Shown here: piece by piece, positions 1 to 7,422 of the stretch
Position numbering within the stretch: position 1 is the stretch's first letter
How the letters are laid out: every line of letters begins with the position of its first letter
Assembly (NCBI GenBank): GCA_027490555.1
Contig: JAIXXW010000117.1
Span: forward strand, 1 to 23,518
Direction: 5' to 3'
Origin: Comamonadaceae bacterium
GTDB lineage: Bacteria; Pseudomonadota; Gammaproteobacteria; Burkholderiales; Burkholderiaceae_C
Length of the DNA: 23,518 bases
Notes under the pieces: generated by a model
The model's input: only the letters and a program-made list of their open reading frames with translations
Database searches by the model: none
What the model was told of the DNA's origin: nothing
Position numbers and translations under genes: made by a program

Positions 1-960
1 ATCAGCTTCACCGCCACGCAGTTCAACCAGGCCGGTGCGGTCGTCTCGGTCTACACCGACGGCAGCGTGCGCGTGAACCACGGCGGCACCGAAATGGGCC
101 AGGGCCTGCACACCAAGGTGTGTGGCCTGGTGGCCCGTGTCCTGGGCTTGCCCGCTGCGCAGGTGCAGGCCAGCGCCAGCGACACCGACCAGGTGGCCAA
201 CGCCAGCGCCACCGCAGCTTCCAGCGGCACCGACCTCAATGGCCGCGCTGCCGAAAACGCCGCGCTGCAGGTGCGCCAGAACATCGCCGCCTGCATCGCC
301 CAGGCCGATGGCTGCCCGCCGGATGCTGTGCGCTTTGCAGGCGGGCAGGTCATCACCCCGGTGCGCCAGCGCAGCTTCACCGAGGCGGTGCAGTACGCCT
401 ATGGCCAGCGTGTGCAGCTGTGGAGCGACGGTTTTTACGCCACGCCCAAAATCCACTACGACCGCACGACCCTGAGCGGCAGGCCGTTCTACTACTTCGC
501 CTACGGCGCGGCCTGCAGCGAAGTGGCCATCGACACCCTCACGGGGGAATACCGCGTGCTGCGCACCGACATCCTGCACGACGTGGGGCATTCGCTGCAC
601 ACCGAGATCGACATCGGGCAGATCGAAGGGGGCTTTGCGCAAGGCCTGGGCTGGCTGACCACCGAAGAACTGGTCTGGAACGCCCAGGGTGAGCTGCTCA
701 CCAAGGGGGCCAGCACCTACAAGATCCCCACCGCCGCCGACATGCCCGCACAACTGAACATCGCGCTCTGGCACGAAGCCAACCGCGAGGACAATGTGGG
801 CGGCAGCAAGGCCGTGGGCGAGCCGCCTTTCATGCTGGCCATCAGCGTGTTCGAAGCCCTGCGAGACGCCATCGGCGCCACCCGCCCCGGCCGCACGCCC
901 ATCCGCCTGGACACCCCCGCCACACCCGAGCGCGTGCTGGGCGCTATCCTTGGCCCTTGA
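1..960 (+). CDS. xdhB: Xanthine dehydrogenase molybdopterin-binding subunit, 3' part
   Basis: This is the C-terminal part (about 319 residues) of the large molybdenum-cofactor subunit that oxidises hypoxanthine and xanthine to urate in the cytoplasm. The reading frame is open from the first base, so the gene starts outside the window. Visible family marks are HGGTEMGQGL near the visible N-terminus, ASSGTDLNG, the GQIEGGFAQGLGW stretch and GSKAVGEPPF, whose Glu is the catalytic base in this family. The stop lies 6 nt before guaD, so both are probably on one transcript. The FAD/FeS subunit xdhA would be expected upstream. I see no xdhC (cofactor-insertion factor) between xdhB and guaD, so it must lie elsewhere if present. 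The identification is secure; only the 5' end is missing. Confidence 0.96.
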   Translation: MSFTATQFNQAGAVVSVYTDGSVRVNHGGTEMGQGLHTKVCGLVARVLGLPAAQVQASASDTDQVANASATAASSGTDLNGRAAENAALQVRQNIAACIAQADGCPPDAVRFAGGQVITPVRQRSFTEAVQYAYGQRVQLWSDGFYATPKIHYDRTTLSGRPFYYFAYGAACSEVAIDTLTGEYRVLRTDILHDVGHSLHTEIDIGQIEGGFAQGLGWLTTEELVWNAQGELLTKGASTYKIPTAADMPAQLNIALWHEANREDNVGGSKAVGEPPFMLAISVFEALRDAIGATRPGRTPIRLDTPATPERVLGAILGP

Positions 961-966
961 TGCCTG

Positions 967-2334
967 ATGACGACGCTGCCCATGCAACACACCGCCCCAC
1001 TGACCGAACAGCAAGGCTGGCGTGCGGGCCTTTTGTGGTTTCCTGACCCGCAACACCCACAGGCCCGGCACGAGAGCGACGCGCTGGTGGTCACCGCCCG
1101 CGAGGCCGACGGCGTTGTGCGCATCCAGGCGATCGGCCCGCACCGCGAACTGGCCCCGCAATGGCCCGAGCTGCCCGTCACCCACTGGCCCGGCCTGTGC
1201 ATGGCACCCGGCTTTGTCGATCTGCACATCCACTACCCGCAGACCGATGTGATCGGCTCACCTGCCGACGGTCTGCTGCCCTGGCTAGAGCACTACACCT
1301 TCCCGCACGAAAAGCAGTTGGCCGACCCGGCCCGTGCGCAGGAGGTCGCAGGCTTTTTTCTGGACGAGCTGATGCGCCAGGGCGTGACCACCGCCCTGTG
1401 TTTTGCCACCGCCCACCCCGCGTCGGTCGATGCCTTCATGGCCCAGGCACAACAGCGCCACCTGCGCATGCTCAGCGGCAAGGTGCTGCAAGACCGCCAC
1501 AGCCCCGACGGCCTGCGCGACACCGACACGGCCTGGAGCCTGCGCCAGACCGAGGACCTGATCCGGCGCTGGCACGGCGTGGACCGCCTGGGCTACGCCA
1601 TCACACCGCGCTTTGCGCCCACCAGCACGCGCGAACAGCTCCATGGCGCGGGCGAGATCGCGCAGCAGTATCCAGAGGTCTGGGTCCAGTCGCATGTGGC
1701 CGAAAATGTGGATGAAATCCGCTGGGTGCACGAACTGTTCCCAGAGGCCCGCAGTTACCTCGACGTGTACGACCGCGCCGGCCTGCTGCGCCAGCGCTCG
1801 GTGTATGCGCACTGTATCCACCTGGACGATGCCGACCGCCGCCGCATGGCCGAGGTGGGCGCCGCGGCTGCCATCTGCCCGACCAGCAACCTGTTTTTGG
1901 GCAGTGGCTTTTTTGACTACCCCGCCGCAGATTCGGCCGGTCTGCGCTGTGGCCTGGCCAGCGACGTGGGCGGCGGCACCAGCTTCAGCCCCTTCCACAC
2001 CATGCATGCGGCCTACACCGTGGCCCGGCAAAACGTGGGGCGACCCGGCATCGGCCTGGCGCCCGAACACCTGTGGTGGCAACACACCGCTGGCGCTGCC
2101 GCGGCGCTGGATTTGAACGGCCAAGTGGGCAACCTGCTGCCCGGTGGCGAAGCCGACTTTGTGGTGCTGCAACCCCGGGCCACGCCGCTGTTGGCACGCC
2201 GCACCGCGCAGACCGAGACCCTGGCCGAATGGCTGTTTGCCATGGTCGTGCTGGGCGACGATCGCCTGATCGCGCACACCGTCATCCAAGGCCAGATCGC
2301 TGCGTCTGCGCGCATGTCCGACAATGGGGCATGA
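967..2334 (+). CDS. guaD: Guanine deaminase
   Basis: A 455-residue amidohydrolase-superfamily enzyme that deaminates guanine to xanthine, the substrate of the Xdh encoded just upstream. Zinc-site residues are all visible: HIHYPQ (His87, His89), SHVAEN (His243), AHCIH (His282 region) and ASDVGGG (Asp333). CPTSNLFLGSG is also typical of guanine deaminases. The length matches the family. The ATG at 967 lies 6 nt after the xdhB stop and has no clear Shine-Dalgarno sequence of its own, which suggests translation coupled to xdhB; an ATG at 982 is the alternative start. The stop codon overlaps the next start as ATGA. The call is strong because both the motifs and the neighbour agree. Confidence 0.95.
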   Translation: MTTLPMQHTAPLTEQQGWRAGLLWFPDPQHPQARHESDALVVTAREADGVVRIQAIGPHRELAPQWPELPVTHWPGLCMAPGFVDLHIHYPQTDVIGSPADGLLPWLEHYTFPHEKQLADPARAQEVAGFFLDELMRQGVTTALCFATAHPASVDAFMAQAQQRHLRMLSGKVLQDRHSPDGLRDTDTAWSLRQTEDLIRRWHGVDRLGYAITPRFAPTSTREQLHGAGEIAQQYPEVWVQSHVAENVDEIRWVHELFPEARSYLDVYDRAGLLRQRSVYAHCIHLDDADRRRMAEVGAAAAICPTSNLFLGSGFFDYPAADSAGLRCGLASDVGGGTSFSPFHTMHAAYTVARQNVGRPGIGLAPEHLWWQHTAGAAAALDLNGQVGNLLPGGEADFVVLQPRATPLLARRTAQTETLAEWLFAMVVLGDDRLIAHTVIQGQIAASARMSDNGA

Positions 2335-2564
2335 GCAGCGACAACGAACACCCGATTTTCGATCCCTATCCTGCCCAGCGCGAGTCGGTGCGCCGGGGCA
2401 TTGCGCAGTTTCAAGAGCGCCTGAAAGCGGCGGGCCATGATTTCAGAGAGCCCCCACCCGAGCCCACCTCGTGCTGCGGTCGCGGCTGCAACGGCTGCGT
2501 GTGGGAGAGCTACGACGCGGCGCTGATGTTCTGGTACGAGGACGCGGGCGCCTTGCTGGCGTGA
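2331..2564 (+). CDS. Small oxidoreductase-like domain protein (Cys-rich)
   Basis: A 77-residue protein. The core from about residue 43 reads PPPEPTSCCGRGCNGCVW followed by ESYDAAL, which resembles the short 'oxidoreductase-like' domain found alone in proteobacteria and in some eukaryotic mitochondrial proteins. The four Cys (CC-x3-C-x2-C) could bind a metal or an Fe-S cluster, but no function is established to my knowledge. I chose the ATG at 2331 because it overlaps the guaD stop (ATGA) and leaves a compact protein; the open frame runs further upstream only inside guaD. Coupling to guaD suggests co-expression with purine catabolism but does not prove a shared role. Confidence 0.8.
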   Translation: MSSDNEHPIFDPYPAQRESVRRGIAQFQERLKAAGHDFREPPPEPTSCCGRGCNGCVWESYDAALMFWYEDAGALLA

Positions 2565-2637
2565 TGCCCCAGGGGCTTTGCGCTGTCGCCAGACCTCGGT
2601 GGACGATGGCCAGCGCCAGAAGGTGCTGCAAGGTCGA

Positions 2638-3726
2638 TCAGAACAAACCCAGCTGACCGACCGCAGAGGGTGGCCTGAAGCCATCGACATTCCAGGTGTG
2701 CCGGCTGCGGTTGAGGCCCAGCCGACGGCAGGCCTTTTCAAAACGCTGGGCGATCAGATCGGCCCAGATCCCTTGTCCGCTGCGGCGCGTGGCGAAACTG
2801 GCGTCGTAGTCCTTGCCACCGCGCAGATCCTGGATGCGGGCCATCACCCGGGCGGCACGGTCCGGGTAGTGCAGGTCCAGCCATTGGCGAAACAGCGGCG
2901 ACAGCTCCCACGGCAGGCGCAACACCACATAAAACGCTCTGCTGGCCCCGGCGTCACGGGCCGCTTCGAGCACCTGCTCCATGTCGTCGTTGATGAACGG
3001 AATCTGTGGCGACACGCTCACCCCCACCGGGATGCCCGCGTCGGCCAATGTGCGGATGGTGCGCAGCCTGCGCCAGGGTGCGGCTGCGCGGGGCTCCATG
3101 CGGCGGGCGAGGTCTGCGTCGAGGGTGGTGACACTCACGCTCACCGCCGCCTGCCCGCGTGCGGCCATGGGCGCGAGCAGATCGATGTCGCGCTCGATCC
3201 CACTGCCCTTGGTCACCACCGCCATGGGGTGGTGGCAGTCGTGCAGGACTTGCACGATGTCGCGCGTCAGGCGCAATTCGCGGTCCAGCGGCTGGTAGGC
3301 GTCGGTGATGGTGCCCAAGGCCATCAGCGCGGGTTGGTAGCGCGGCTGGGCCAGCTCGTGCACCAGGCGCGCGGCCAGGCCTCGCTTGGCGATCAACCGG
3401 GTTTCAAAATCCAGCCCGGGCGACAGGCCCAGGTAGCTGTGCGAGGGACGGGCATAGCAATAGCTGCAGCCATGCTCGCAACCCCGGTAGGGATTGATCG
3501 ACACATCAAAGCCAATGTCGGGGGAGGTGTTGCGGCTGATCGCGCTTTTGGCGTCTTCCCAGGTCCAGGTGGTGGCGATGCCCGGGGACGTTTCTTCCTC
3601 CAGGTGCCAGCCGTCGTCAAAGGGTTCGCGCTGGTCTTTTTCAAACCGGTGCGCCAAATGCGTGGCGCTGCCTCGGCCTTTGATCGGGTTGATGGGGATG
3701 GGGATGGGCATGGGCGATCTGTTCAT
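2638..3726 (-). CDS. PA0069-family radical SAM protein
   Basis: A 362-residue radical SAM protein related to the spore photoproduct lyase (SplB) group. The cluster-binding motif is RGCEHGCSYC at residues 81-90 (Cys83, Cys87, Cys90, a C-x3-C-x2-C pattern). It is preceded by the family's IKGRG element near residue 15 and HRFEK near residue 27. The biochemical reaction is not known for this subfamily; a DNA repair role is suspected from the SplB relationship. I start it at the ATG at 3726. An in-frame ATG at 3747 would add seven residues encoded by a LexA-like palindrome, so it is less likely. There is no Shine-Dalgarno sequence before 3726, so the message may be leaderless. The 3' end converges on the small gene at 2331-2564 across 73 nt. 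Confidence 0.9.
   Translation of the reverse strand: MNRSPMPIPIPINPIKGRGSATHLAHRFEKDQREPFDDGWHLEEETSPGIATTWTWEDAKSAISRNTSPDIGFDVSINPYRGCEHGCSYCYARPSHSYLGLSPGLDFETRLIAKRGLAARLVHELAQPRYQPALMALGTITDAYQPLDRELRLTRDIVQVLHDCHHPMAVVTKGSGIERDIDLLAPMAARGQAAVSVSVTTLDADLARRMEPRAAAPWRRLRTIRTLADAGIPVGVSVSPQIPFINDDMEQVLEAARDAGASRAFYVVLRLPWELSPLFRQWLDLHYPDRAARVMARIQDLRGGKDYDASFATRRSGQGIWADLIAQRFEKACRRLGLNRSRHTWNVDGFRPPSAVGQLGLF
3691..3714. repeat. GATGGG hexamer repeat in coding sequence
   Basis: Three perfect tandem GATGGG units followed by CATGGG lie inside the start of the radical SAM gene. On the coding strand they encode the Met-Pro-Ile-Pro-Ile-Pro-Ile run near residues 6-12. The unit is a multiple of three, so copy-number change would alter protein length without shifting the frame. 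Confidence 0.6.
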
Positions 3727-3728
3727 AA

Positions 3729-3744
3729 CTGTATATTTATACAG
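3729..3744. promoter_or_regulatory. LexA (SOS) box
   Basis: A 16-bp palindrome with perfect 7-bp arms. On the minus strand it reads CTGTATAAATATACAG, which fits the CTGT-N8-ACAG SOS-box consensus and differs at one position from the E. coli ideal. It ends 2 nt before the chosen start of the radical SAM gene, so bound LexA would cover the promoter or start site. TATAAA or TATACA within it could serve as the -10 element; I see no good -35. From memory, the P. aeruginosa orthologue PA0069 has been reported as LexA-controlled, which supports the call. Confidence 0.8.
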
Positions 3745-3771
3745 CATTTACACGCATCCCACACCCCCTCT

Positions 3772-3801
3772 CGACCGTGGCGGGCCGGCCCGGCACGGTC
3801 G
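3772..3801. terminator. Strong GC hairpin after the thioredoxin gene (possible terminator)
   Basis: The arms CGACCGTG (3772-3779) and CACGGTCG (3794-3801) are perfect complements. The stem continues inside through CGGG/CCCG after one mismatch. It lies 10 nt beyond the thioredoxin stop on the minus strand, where a terminator would separate that gene from the SOS-controlled gene downstream. There is no T-run after it in either direction, so a factor-independent terminator is only possible, not shown. Confidence 0.4.
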
Positions 3802-3811
3802 TGGGCATGGC

Positions 3812-4135
3812 TCAAAGCGAGAAGGCAGCCAACAGGTCCTGCAAAGCGGTGGGTCGCACCACGCGGCACACGTCCTGGCCATCGCGCAAAAGCACCAGCG
3901 TGGGCCAGAGCTTGACGCGGTGGTGGCGCCCCAGCGCACGGCCCGGGCCGTCTTCGATTTTGAGGTGTTGCCACTGGGGGTGCATGGCCACAGCCTGTGC
4001 GATCAGGGGCTGGGCGGCGCGGCAGTGGCCACACCATTCGGTGCCAAATTCCAGCAGCACCAGGCCCGGCATGGCCTGCAGCTCGGCCAGGCTGGGCGCC
4101 TCGGCGGCGCTGCGATAGGGTTTGAAAGGGCTCAT
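3812..4135 (-). CDS. Thioredoxin-family protein
   Basis: A 107-residue single-domain thioredoxin-fold protein with a WCGHC redox motif (Cys35, Cys38) and the expected cis-proline segment LWPTLVLL. There is no signal peptide or membrane segment, so it should act in the cytoplasm on disulfides. The active site has His at the second variable position (CGHC, as in disulfide isomerases) instead of the CGPC of classical thioredoxin, which usually makes the pair more oxidising. The ATG at 4135 overlaps the stop of the LysR gene (ATGA); an in-frame upstream extension exists but lies within the regulator's coding sequence. Coupling to the regulator beside iorAB hints at a link with those oxygen-sensitive Fe-S enzymes; that link is inference. 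Confidence 0.85.
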   Translation of the reverse strand: MSPFKPYRSAAEAPSLAELQAMPGLVLLEFGTEWCGHCRAAQPLIAQAVAMHPQWQHLKIEDGPGRALGRHHRVKLWPTLVLLRDGQDVCRVVRPTALQDLLAAFSL

Positions 4136-5067
4136 GGTCTCTCGCCGGTGGTACAGAACAAACGGGACACGGTGGTGCGCAGCCACTGCAGGCAGGGGTC
4201 TTTGTCGAAGCGGGCGCTCCAGTGCATGGACACGGTGAAATCGCGCAGGGGCAACTCCGGCTCAATCAGGGCCAAGCGGCCGGCCTCGGCAAAGCCTTGC
4301 GCAAAATTGCGCGGCATCAAGACCGCCAGATCGCTGCTGCGCACGATGCCCGGCAGCGACAAGAAGTGGCTCACCGTCAGGCGCAGGCGGTGCTGCCAGC
4401 GCATCAACTCCAGGATGCGCAGCGTGTCCGAATGGGTGCGCACGGCGGCAAACTCCAGCTCGGCCAGCAAGGCTTGCACCGCATCGGGCGCAGCCTGGGC
4501 TTTTTGCAGTTGCGCCCATCGCCGCGCCACCGGATGGCCCTGGCGCATCAGCACCACATAGCGGTCGCTCATCAGGGGCTGCTGCAGGGTGTCGTCCACC
4601 TCGGGCAAAAAACCCAAAGCCAGATCCAGCTGGCCGTTGTCCAGCGCAGGGGCGATCTTGTCGTGCGGCAAGGGCATGGCCTCGAGCCGCATGCCCGGTG
4701 CATGGCGCTGCAGGGCCAGCACCAGCTCGGGCAAAAATCGCGCCTCGCCAATGTCGCTCAGGTGCACACGCAGCACGCGGCGGGAGCGCTGCGGGTCAAA
4801 CACCTGCGAGGCATTGAGCGCGTCCTCGATCGTGCCCAAGGCCAGCTGCACCGCCTGGGCCAGCCGGTCGGCACGGGGCGTGGGCCGCACGCCCGCGCCA
4901 CTGCGCTCGAACAAGGCATCACCCAGCACCGCGCGCAAACGTGCCAGGCCCTGGCTGGCCGCCGGTTGCGACATGCCCAGCTGCTGCGCGGCCAGGCTCA
5001 CGTTGCGGGTGCGCCAGACCGCGTCAAACAGGCGCAAGAGGTTCAGGTCCAGGTCTTTGATATTCAT
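4132..5067 (-). CDS. LysR-family transcriptional regulator, divergent to iorAB
   Basis: A 311-residue LysR-type regulator. The N-terminal helix-turn-helix spans about residues 5-65, including NVSLAAQQLGMSQPAASQ, and is followed by the usual effector-binding domain. The start DLDLNLLRLFDAV is typical of the family. It is transcribed away from iorA across a 171-nt region, the classic arrangement in which a LysR protein controls the divergent operon and itself. The likely target is therefore iorAB, with an aromatic amino acid or aryl-pyruvate as possible effector (inferred from position only). The thioredoxin gene follows with a 4-nt overlap. Confidence 0.92.
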   Translation of the reverse strand: MNIKDLDLNLLRLFDAVWRTRNVSLAAQQLGMSQPAASQGLARLRAVLGDALFERSGAGVRPTPRADRLAQAVQLALGTIEDALNASQVFDPQRSRRVLRVHLSDIGEARFLPELVLALQRHAPGMRLEAMPLPHDKIAPALDNGQLDLALGFLPEVDDTLQQPLMSDRYVVLMRQGHPVARRWAQLQKAQAAPDAVQALLAELEFAAVRTHSDTLRILELMRWQHRLRLTVSHFLSLPGIVRSSDLAVLMPRNFAQGFAEAGRLALIEPELPLRDFTVSMHWSARFDKDPCLQWLRTTVSRLFCTTGERP

Positions 5068-5131
5068 TCAATGCATACCGTTTATTCAAAACATTTTATG
5101 TGCTTATATGTAAGATGGTTTTCATAACTCA
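5068..5131. promoter_or_regulatory. AT-rich divergent control region, lysR / iorA
   Basis: This short stretch is clearly richer in A and T than its surroundings and lies between two divergent starts, so it probably holds both promoters and the LysR binding site. A TAAAAT hexamer on the minus strand (5093-5098) and TTATAT on the plus strand (5104-5109) are -10-like. I could not pair either with a convincing -35, and no clear LysR T-N11-A palindrome stands out. Confidence 0.5.
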
Positions 5132-5207
5132 TGTAGGAGCCCACCCCGTGGGCGATGGTGTTCATGGCCGTTTGCCAAGCCCATCGCCCACGGGGTGGGC
5201 TCCTACA
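5132..5207. repeat. REP doublet (REPIN-like inverted repeat)
   Basis: Two 27-bp arms (5132-5158 and 5181-5207) are perfect inverted copies separated by 22 nt. Each arm starts with TGTAGGAG and carries its own small hairpin, GCCCAC-CCC-GTGGGC. A fixed head next to a short palindrome, placed as an inverted pair in an intergenic space, is the layout of REP/REPIN elements mobilised in trans by RAYT (TnpA-REP) transposases. No such transposase is in the window. The element lies between the AT-rich region and the iorA ribosome site, so it would probably be transcribed into the iorA leader and fold into a long hairpin. Confidence 0.85.
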
Positions 5208-5226
5208 CACGGGACAGCAACAACGC

Positions 5227-5232
5227 AAGGAG
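5227..5232 (+). promoter_or_regulatory. Ribosome binding site that sets the iorA GTG start
   Basis: A full AAGGAG is followed 6 nt later by an in-frame GTG at 5239. The longer open frame begins at an ATG inside the REP doublet, which is unlikely to be the true start. Confidence 0.85.
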
Positions 5233-5238
5233 CATGCT

Positions 5239-7395
5239 GTGGAAGTGTCGTTTCACGAAGAAATCAAGGCCCTGCGCATGGGTGCAGGCGAGGTGTTCCA
5301 TGGCGAGGGCATTTTGGCCATCACCAAGGGCCTGCTGCAGTCGGGCGTGAGCTATGTGGGGGGTTACCAGGGTGCGCCGGTCTCGCACCTGCTGGATGTG
5401 ATGGTGCAGGCCAAGCCCTACATGGACGAATTGGGTGTGCACGTGGAAGCGTGTTCCAACGAGGCGTCGGCTGCCGCCATGCTGGGCGCGTCGATCCACT
5501 ACCCGGTCCGAGGCGCGGTGACCTGGAAATCGATTGTGGGCACCAATGTGGCGGCCGATGCGCTGTCCAATTTGTCATCGCCCGGCGTCACCGGCGGCGT
5601 GCTGATCGTGGTGGGCGAGGACTATGGCGAAGGTGCCAGCGTGATCCAGGAGCGCACACACGCCTATGCGCTCAAGTCCGGCATGTGCCTGCTCGACCCG
5701 CGCCCCGAACTGGGCCAGATGGTGAACATGGTGGAGCACGGCTTTCGGCTGTCCGAAGCGTCCAACATGCCGGTGATGATGGAGTTGCGCATCCGGGCCT
5801 GCCATGTGCGCGGCCAGTTCCTGGCCAAGGACAACCAGGCCCCCAGGCTGTCCAAAAAACACCTGATCGATGAGCCCGCCGGCTTCAACTACATGCGCCT
5901 GGCGCACCCGCCGGTGACCTTCGCGCAGGAAAAACGCAAGGTGGAGCACCGCCTGCCGGCAGCGCGCCAATACATTGCCGAGCAGCGGTTGAACGAACAC
6001 TTCGAGGGCACGACCCACCGCCAACTGGGCCTGATCGTCCAGGGGGGCCTGTACAACACCCTCATGCGCACCCTGCAGCAGTTCGACCTGGCCGATGCCT
6101 TTGGCGTGTCCAGCCTGTCGGTGCTGGTGCTGAACGTGACCTACCCCCTGGTGCCCGACGAGCTGGTGGATTTCTGCAAGGGCAAATCGGCGGTGCTGCT
6201 GCTGGAAGAGGGCCAGCCCGAATACATCGAGCAGGAACTGGCCCTGATGCTGCGCCGGCTGGACCTGCAGACGCCTTTGCACGGCAAGGACATGCTGCCT
6301 TCGGGCGGTGAGTACACCGCCGAAATCATGGCCCAGGGCCTGCTGAAATTTCTGGACCGGCACCAGGCCGATGCCGTGCCCGAAGCCACACGCCAGTGGC
6401 TGGCGAGCAACGGCGAGCGGCGCCAGCAGGCGCAGGCCCAGCTGGGCAGCCCGGTGCCCGCGCGGCCGCCGGGCATGTGCATCGGCTGCCCCGAGCGCCC
6501 GGTGTTTTCTGCACTCAAACTGGCGCAACAGGACGTGGGCCCGGTGCACATCGCGGGCGACATCGGCTGCCACGCGCTGGCCACCTTCGAGCCGTTTTCC
6601 TTTGGCCATTCCATCCTGGGCTATGGCATGAGCCTGGCCAGCCGGGCCGGGGTCTCACCGCTCATGAAGCGGCGCGTCTTGTCGGTGATGGGCGATGGCG
6701 GCTTCTGGCACAACGGCCTGCTCACGGGTGTGCAAAGTGCGCTGTTCAACGGCGATGACGCGGTGCTGCTGATCTTCAAGAACGGCTACACCTCGGCCAC
6801 CGGCACACAGGACATCATCAACACCCCGAGCGACATCGCCAAGGAATTGGCGGGGGACAAGCGCCAAAGCATGGTGCACACCAACCAGACCATCGAGTCC
6901 ACCCTCCAGGGCCTGGGCGTGCAGTGGCTGCGCACGGTGCACACCTACGAAGTCAGCCGGATGCAGGCCACGCTGACCGAAGCCTTCACCACCGAGTTTC
7001 AGGGCCTGAAAGTGATCGTGGCCGAAGGCGAATGCCAGCTCGAGCGCCAGCGCCGCATCAAGCCCTGGCTGGCTTCGCTGCTGTCCCAGGGCGAGCGGGT
7101 CGAGCGCGTGAAATACGGTGTGGACGAAGACGTGTGCAACGGCGACCACGCCTGCATCCGCCTGTCGGGCTGCCCAACCCTGACCCTCAAGGACAACCCC
7201 GACCCGCTCAAGGTGGACCCGGTGGCCACCGTGATCGACGGCTGCGTGGGCTGCGGCCTGTGCGGCGAAAACGCGCACGCGGCCACGCTGTGCCCGTCTT
7301 TTTACCGCGCCGAAGTGGTGCAAAACCCCAAGTGGCACGAACGCCTATGGGCCCGCTGGCAAAGCCTGGCCACACGCTGGCTGCAACCGGCCTGA
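5239..7395 (+). CDS. iorA: Indolepyruvate ferredoxin oxidoreductase, alpha subunit
   Basis: A 718-residue thiamine-diphosphate enzyme subunit that, with IorB, oxidatively decarboxylates indolepyruvate and other aryl-pyruvates to aryl-acetyl-CoA, passing electrons to ferredoxin. Visible marks are the N-terminal pyrimidine-binding half (GVSYVGGYQGAP), CIGCPERP with Cys414 and Cys417, and the TPP motif beginning GDGGFW at 485. A C-terminal Fe-S domain carries Cys633, 639 and 645 and then C-x2-C-x2-C at 669-675 plus Cys685. The first Cys group is spaced C-x5-C-x5-C, unlike the tight CxxCxxC of the archaeal enzymes; I recall this as usual in proteobacterial homologues. The GTG start is chosen for its AAGGAG. 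iorB follows after 27 nt, so the two form an operon. Confidence 0.92.
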   Translation: MEVSFHEEIKALRMGAGEVFHGEGILAITKGLLQSGVSYVGGYQGAPVSHLLDVMVQAKPYMDELGVHVEACSNEASAAAMLGASIHYPVRGAVTWKSIVGTNVAADALSNLSSPGVTGGVLIVVGEDYGEGASVIQERTHAYALKSGMCLLDPRPELGQMVNMVEHGFRLSEASNMPVMMELRIRACHVRGQFLAKDNQAPRLSKKHLIDEPAGFNYMRLAHPPVTFAQEKRKVEHRLPAARQYIAEQRLNEHFEGTTHRQLGLIVQGGLYNTLMRTLQQFDLADAFGVSSLSVLVLNVTYPLVPDELVDFCKGKSAVLLLEEGQPEYIEQELALMLRRLDLQTPLHGKDMLPSGGEYTAEIMAQGLLKFLDRHQADAVPEATRQWLASNGERRQQAQAQLGSPVPARPPGMCIGCPERPVFSALKLAQQDVGPVHIAGDIGCHALATFEPFSFGHSILGYGMSLASRAGVSPLMKRRVLSVMGDGGFWHNGLLTGVQSALFNGDDAVLLIFKNGYTSATGTQDIINTPSDIAKELAGDKRQSMVHTNQTIESTLQGLGVQWLRTVHTYEVSRMQATLTEAFTTEFQGLKVIVAEGECQLERQRRIKPWLASLLSQGERVERVKYGVDEDVCNGDHACIRLSGCPTLTLKDNPDPLKVDPVATVIDGCVGCGLCGENAHAATLCPSFYRAEVVQNPKWHERLWARWQSLATRWLQPA

Positions 7396-7422
7396 CACCC
7401 CGACACGCGCGAGGACAAAACC

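Noticed and set aside
2566..2580. GCCCC-A-GGGGC followed by TTTG after the small Cys-rich gene, as a terminator.
   Set aside because: The usable stem is only four base pairs with a three-base loop, and the T-run is three bases; too weak to annotate.
3691..3714. The hexamer repeat as a phase-variation switch.
   Set aside because: Units of six bases keep the reading frame, and only three perfect copies are present.
2578..3915. A 445-codon plus-strand open frame opposite the radical SAM gene.
   Set aside because: It is antisense to a gene with clear radical SAM motifs, its translation shows no family features, and long antisense frames are common in GC-rich DNA.
5155..5238. The longer iorA start at the ATG at 5155.
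   Set aside because: It lies inside the REP doublet and would add 28 residues of repeat-encoded sequence, while GTG 5239 has an ideal ribosome site.
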